In this document: one piece after another, positions 61,926-64,000 of the stretch | Layout of the letters: each line of letters opens with the position of its first letter | Position numbering within the stretch: position 1 is the first letter of the stretch | Assembly (NCBI RefSeq): GCF_000576555.1 | Contig: NZ_CP007145.1 | Coordinates: forward strand, 3,224,001-3,288,000 | DNA length: 64,000 nucleotides | Source: Hymenobacter swuensis DY53 | GTDB lineage: Bacteria > Bacteroidota > Bacteroidia > Cytophagales > Hymenobacteraceae | Direction of reading: 5' to 3' | The notes under the pieces: generated by a model | What the model saw: only the letters and a program-made list of their open reading frames with translations | Database searches by the model: none | What the model was told of the DNA's origin: nothing | Translations under genes and position numbers: made by a program

Positions 61926-62165
61926 TTATTCTGCAACGTTGCCCTGAGTGTTGTCGCGCCCACGGCTGGCTTGGCCACCCTTGCGGCCGGCCGCGCGGGC
62001 CTCTTCTGAGGTAAAGCGGTGTCCACGCCCGCTTAGGTGCGAGGCACGGCCCCCTTCACTGGCAATGCGGCGCTGGGTGGCGGCATCCATAGCTGCAAAG
62101 CCACGCGGACGCTTGGCTACAGGTGTTTCAGGAGTGGTGGGGCGGGTGGCAGATTTCGTATTCAT
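61926..62165 (-). CDS. KGG-motif stress protein (YciG-like)
   Basis: A 79-residue basic protein with the conserved motif RRIASEGGRASH and SEEARAAGRKGGQASRG, the double GG-x-x-S-x/KGG repeat of stress-induced small proteins of the YciG/GsiB type. Start at 62165 (MNTKSATRP) rather than 62210. Function unknown beyond general stress, desiccation or heat. Confidence 0.85.
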   Translation of the reverse strand: MNTKSATRPTTPETPVAKRPRGFAAMDAATQRRIASEGGRASHLSGRGHRFTSEEARAAGRKGGQASRGRDNTQGNVAE

Positions 62166-62308
62166 ATCAGCTTTGGTTGGGTAGTTAGTGAACAAGTAGA
62201 TTCTTCGCACCAGAAGGTCGTCTGCTTACGGCTGATAGATGCGAGAGGTAGCTTAAAAAACGCCTAAACAATAGCAGATATAGCCAAAATACCACTTTGT
62301 ACTGAGGA

Positions 62309-62334
62309 GCTGCTCCGTATAACTACGGAGCAGC
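62309..62334. other. Hairpin upstream of egtB
   Basis: GCTGCTCCGT and ACGGAGCAGC pair around a 6-base loop, followed by TTTG. It lies 99 bases before the egtB start, in a divergent spacer; it may be a leftover terminator or leader structure. Confidence 0.5.
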
Positions 62335-62432
62335 TTTGTGAAACACGCACGGTTGTGCTTGCCACGGTTGTCGTCAAAACTACTGGCCGGGTTATGCCGT
62401 TATCTTTATATCCGGCCTTTCCCTCGTTGCTT

Positions 62433-63728
62433 ATGTCACTCGCTCCTGCTGCCGTTTCGGTATCTGCTTCCGCTATTTCTTCGCCCGTTCTCCGCTTTCA
62501 GGCTGTTCGTCAGCAGTCGGAGGCCCTGTGCCGCCCGCTCCTGCCCGAAGACACGGTAGTGCAACCCGTTATTGATGTGAGCCCCCCAAAGTGGCATCTG
62601 GCTCATACCACATGGTTCTGGGAAACCTTTTTGTTGCGCGAATATCTGCCCGGCTATCAGGTTTTTCATCCCGACTACGCCTTTCTGTTCAACTCCTACT
62701 ACAACTCCCTAGGCTCCCGCGTGAACCGCGCCGACCGAGGTACTCTCTCCCGCCCCGCGCTGGCGGAAGTTTACCAGTACCGGCAGCACATAGATGAGCA
62801 CATGCAGCTGCTGCTGGCGCTTGCCGATACCCTGCCAGCCGCCTGCTGGGAGGTATTTGAGCTGGGCCTGCAGCATGAGCAGCAGCATCAAGAGCTGCTG
62901 GCCACCGACATCAAATACATTCTGAGCACCAGCCCCCTGGCCCCGGCCTACCAAATGGCTTCGGCTCCTACGCCCGCCCATCTGGCGCCGCCGATGGCGT
63001 GGCTGCCGGTGCCCGGCGGCGTATACCGCATCGGCTTTGAAGAGGAAGGTTTCTGCTTCGACAACGAACAGGCCCCGCACGATACTTACGTGGCCGATTT
63101 TGAGCTACAGAACCGTTTGGTCACTAACGCTGAGTACCTGGAATTCATGGAGGCAGGCGGCTACCGGGACTTCCGGTACTGGCTGGGTGAAGGCTGGGAT
63201 TTGGTGCAGCAGCAAACCTGGGAAGCCCCGCTCTACTGGGTGTTGCACCACGGCCGCTGGCACCGCTTCACGCACCACGGCCTGCAGCCCGTGAACATGG
63301 CTGCCCCCGTCACCCACATCAGCTTTTACGAGGCCGATGCCTACGCCAACTGGCGTGGTCACCGCCTGCCTACCGAGCAGGAATGGGAAATTGCCGCCCG
63401 CCATTTTGGGGCCACTGCAGCCGGTGGCACGTTTCTGGAAAGCGGCCTCTTCGACCCGCAGCCGCTACCCGCCGACGCCTCCGCCGACCAGTGTCACCAA
63501 TTGCTGGGCGACGCCTGGGAATGGACGTACTCGGCCTACCACCCTTACCCCGGCTACCAGCGCGCCGCCGGTGCGCTGGGCGAGTACAATGGCAAGTTCA
63601 TGGTGAACCAATTGGTGCTGCGCGGCGGCTCCTGCGCTACTCCTGAAAGTCACATCCGCCTTACTTACCGCAACTTCTTCCAGGCCGATAAACGCTGGCA
63701 GTTCACCGGCATCCGGCTGGCGCGGTAG
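62433..63728 (+). CDS. egtB: Ergothioneine biosynthesis protein EgtB
   Basis: A 431-residue non-heme iron sulfoxide synthase. The DinB-like N-terminal domain has WHLAHTTWFWETF and HEQQHQELL (about residues 53 and 149-157), which supply the iron-binding His residues. The C-terminal formylglycine-generating-enzyme-like domain has LPTEQEWEIAAR, GDAWEWTYSAYHPYPGY and VLRGGSCATP. It joins a thiol (gamma-glutamylcysteine or cysteine) to hercynine. The start was set by family length; an ATG 13 codons upstream is possible. egtD follows 135 bases downstream. Confidence 0.93.
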   Translation: MSLAPAAVSVSASAISSPVLRFQAVRQQSEALCRPLLPEDTVVQPVIDVSPPKWHLAHTTWFWETFLLREYLPGYQVFHPDYAFLFNSYYNSLGSRVNRADRGTLSRPALAEVYQYRQHIDEHMQLLLALADTLPAACWEVFELGLQHEQQHQELLATDIKYILSTSPLAPAYQMASAPTPAHLAPPMAWLPVPGGVYRIGFEEEGFCFDNEQAPHDTYVADFELQNRLVTNAEYLEFMEAGGYRDFRYWLGEGWDLVQQQTWEAPLYWVLHHGRWHRFTHHGLQPVNMAAPVTHISFYEADAYANWRGHRLPTEQEWEIAARHFGATAAGGTFLESGLFDPQPLPADASADQCHQLLGDAWEWTYSAYHPYPGYQRAAGALGEYNGKFMVNQLVLRGGSCATPESHIRLTYRNFFQADKRWQFTGIRLAR

Positions 63729-63863
63729 TTTGCGGGCCTGCTTACCGACGTCCTCTCTCCAACCAATACCAGGGCCGATCCGGGGCAGTAACAGGAGCAG
63801 CCTTGTACAAATCCTTGCTGCCTGCTGCTACATTCGAACCGGCCAACGACTCTCCTCTCTCCT

Positions 63864-64000
63864 ATGCCCTCTGCTACTACTCTCTCTACTCCCGCAGCCC
63901 CCCCCGAATTTGTGGCTACTGACCTTTCCCGGCACGTTCAGGAAGGCCTGAGCCGGCCGTTCAAGGCGCTGTCATCCATGTATTTTTACGATGACGAGGG
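63864..64000 (+). CDS. egtD: L-histidine N-alpha-methyltransferase EgtD, N-terminal part (cut by window edge)
   Basis: The first 45 residues are seen: MPSATTLSTPAAPPEFVATD, then LSRHVQEGLSRPFKALSSMYFYDDEG. The pattern V-x-x-GLS-x-x-x-K-x-L-x-x-x-YFYDD-x-G is the N-terminal block of EgtD, which makes hercynine from histidine and SAM. Position after egtB supports the call. The rest is beyond the window. Confidence 0.9.
   Translation, partial: MPSATTLSTPAAPPEFVATDLSRHVQEGLSRPFKALSSMYFYDDE

Overview
The window looks like a chromosomal segment of a GC-rich member of the Bacteroidota, most like Hymenobacter or a related Cytophagales genus. The reasons are C-terminal type IX secretion (T9SS) sorting domains, TAnnTTTG -7 promoter boxes, little sign of Shine-Dalgarno sites, and family content (DUF2911, PASTA next to a Ddl-like protein, many 'hypothetical Bacteroidota' genes). 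No species is claimed.

Layout. 1-3.7 kb: the end of a mannonate dehydratase, a luciferase-like monooxygenase and a HelD/UvrD-like helicase. 3.7-12.1 kb (minus strand): an N-glycan dismantling locus with aspartylglucosaminidase, CutC, GH20 hexosaminidase, GH92 and GH125 mannosidases. Together these could strip mannose, then GlcNAc, then break the GlcNAc-Asn bond. 12.6-25.9 kb: a 13.2-kb integrative element inserted in the 3' end of a tRNA(CAU) gene. It is bounded by an 18-bp direct repeat and carries a tyrosine integrase, an HTH protein, a RepA-like and a RadA-like ATPase, a TIR-domain protein, and a four-gene type I restriction operon hsdR-hsdS-prrC-hsdM in which prrC encodes a PrrC-type anticodon nuclease. 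A frameshifted 3' remnant of a second, different hsdM lies in the same element. It is best read as a mobile defence island.

26-28.6 kb: HAD hydrolase, M50 site-2-type protease and a membrane protein. 28.6-34.3 kb: phosphoglycerate kinase, a tandem (double) D-Ala-D-Ala-ligase-like protein, an unknown gene and a PASTA membrane protein, suggesting cell-wall synthesis. 34.4-40.5 kb: a T9SS-exported protein, rhodanese, the OhrR/Ohr pair with a visible operator, and three redox/electrophile genes. 40.6-48.2 kb: ABC-F ATPase, DUF2911 protein, lipoprotein, DUF952 protein, 4-hydroxyphenylpyruvate dioxygenase and a phosphohexomutase. 48.5-54.1 kb: outer-membrane-like proteins, a diverged duplicate of the phosphohexomutase tail, a UbiB-family kinase and a phasin-like protein. 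54.3-62.2 kb: esterase, acyltransferase, a metalloprotease gene interrupted by one in-frame stop, a retropepsin-like protease with PDZ, menC and a KGG stress protein. 62.4-64 kb: ergothioneine genes egtB and the start of egtD.

The strongest leads are the defence element (PrrC in an unusual gene order, TIR protein with a CHCC knuckle, paired integrase arm-like sites, replacement tRNA terminator), the N-glycan locus, the tandem ligase with a palindromic insertion, the stop-interrupted metalloprotease, and several degenerate gene tails that record past insertions or replacements. All family calls come from motif recognition by eye; no database search was run.
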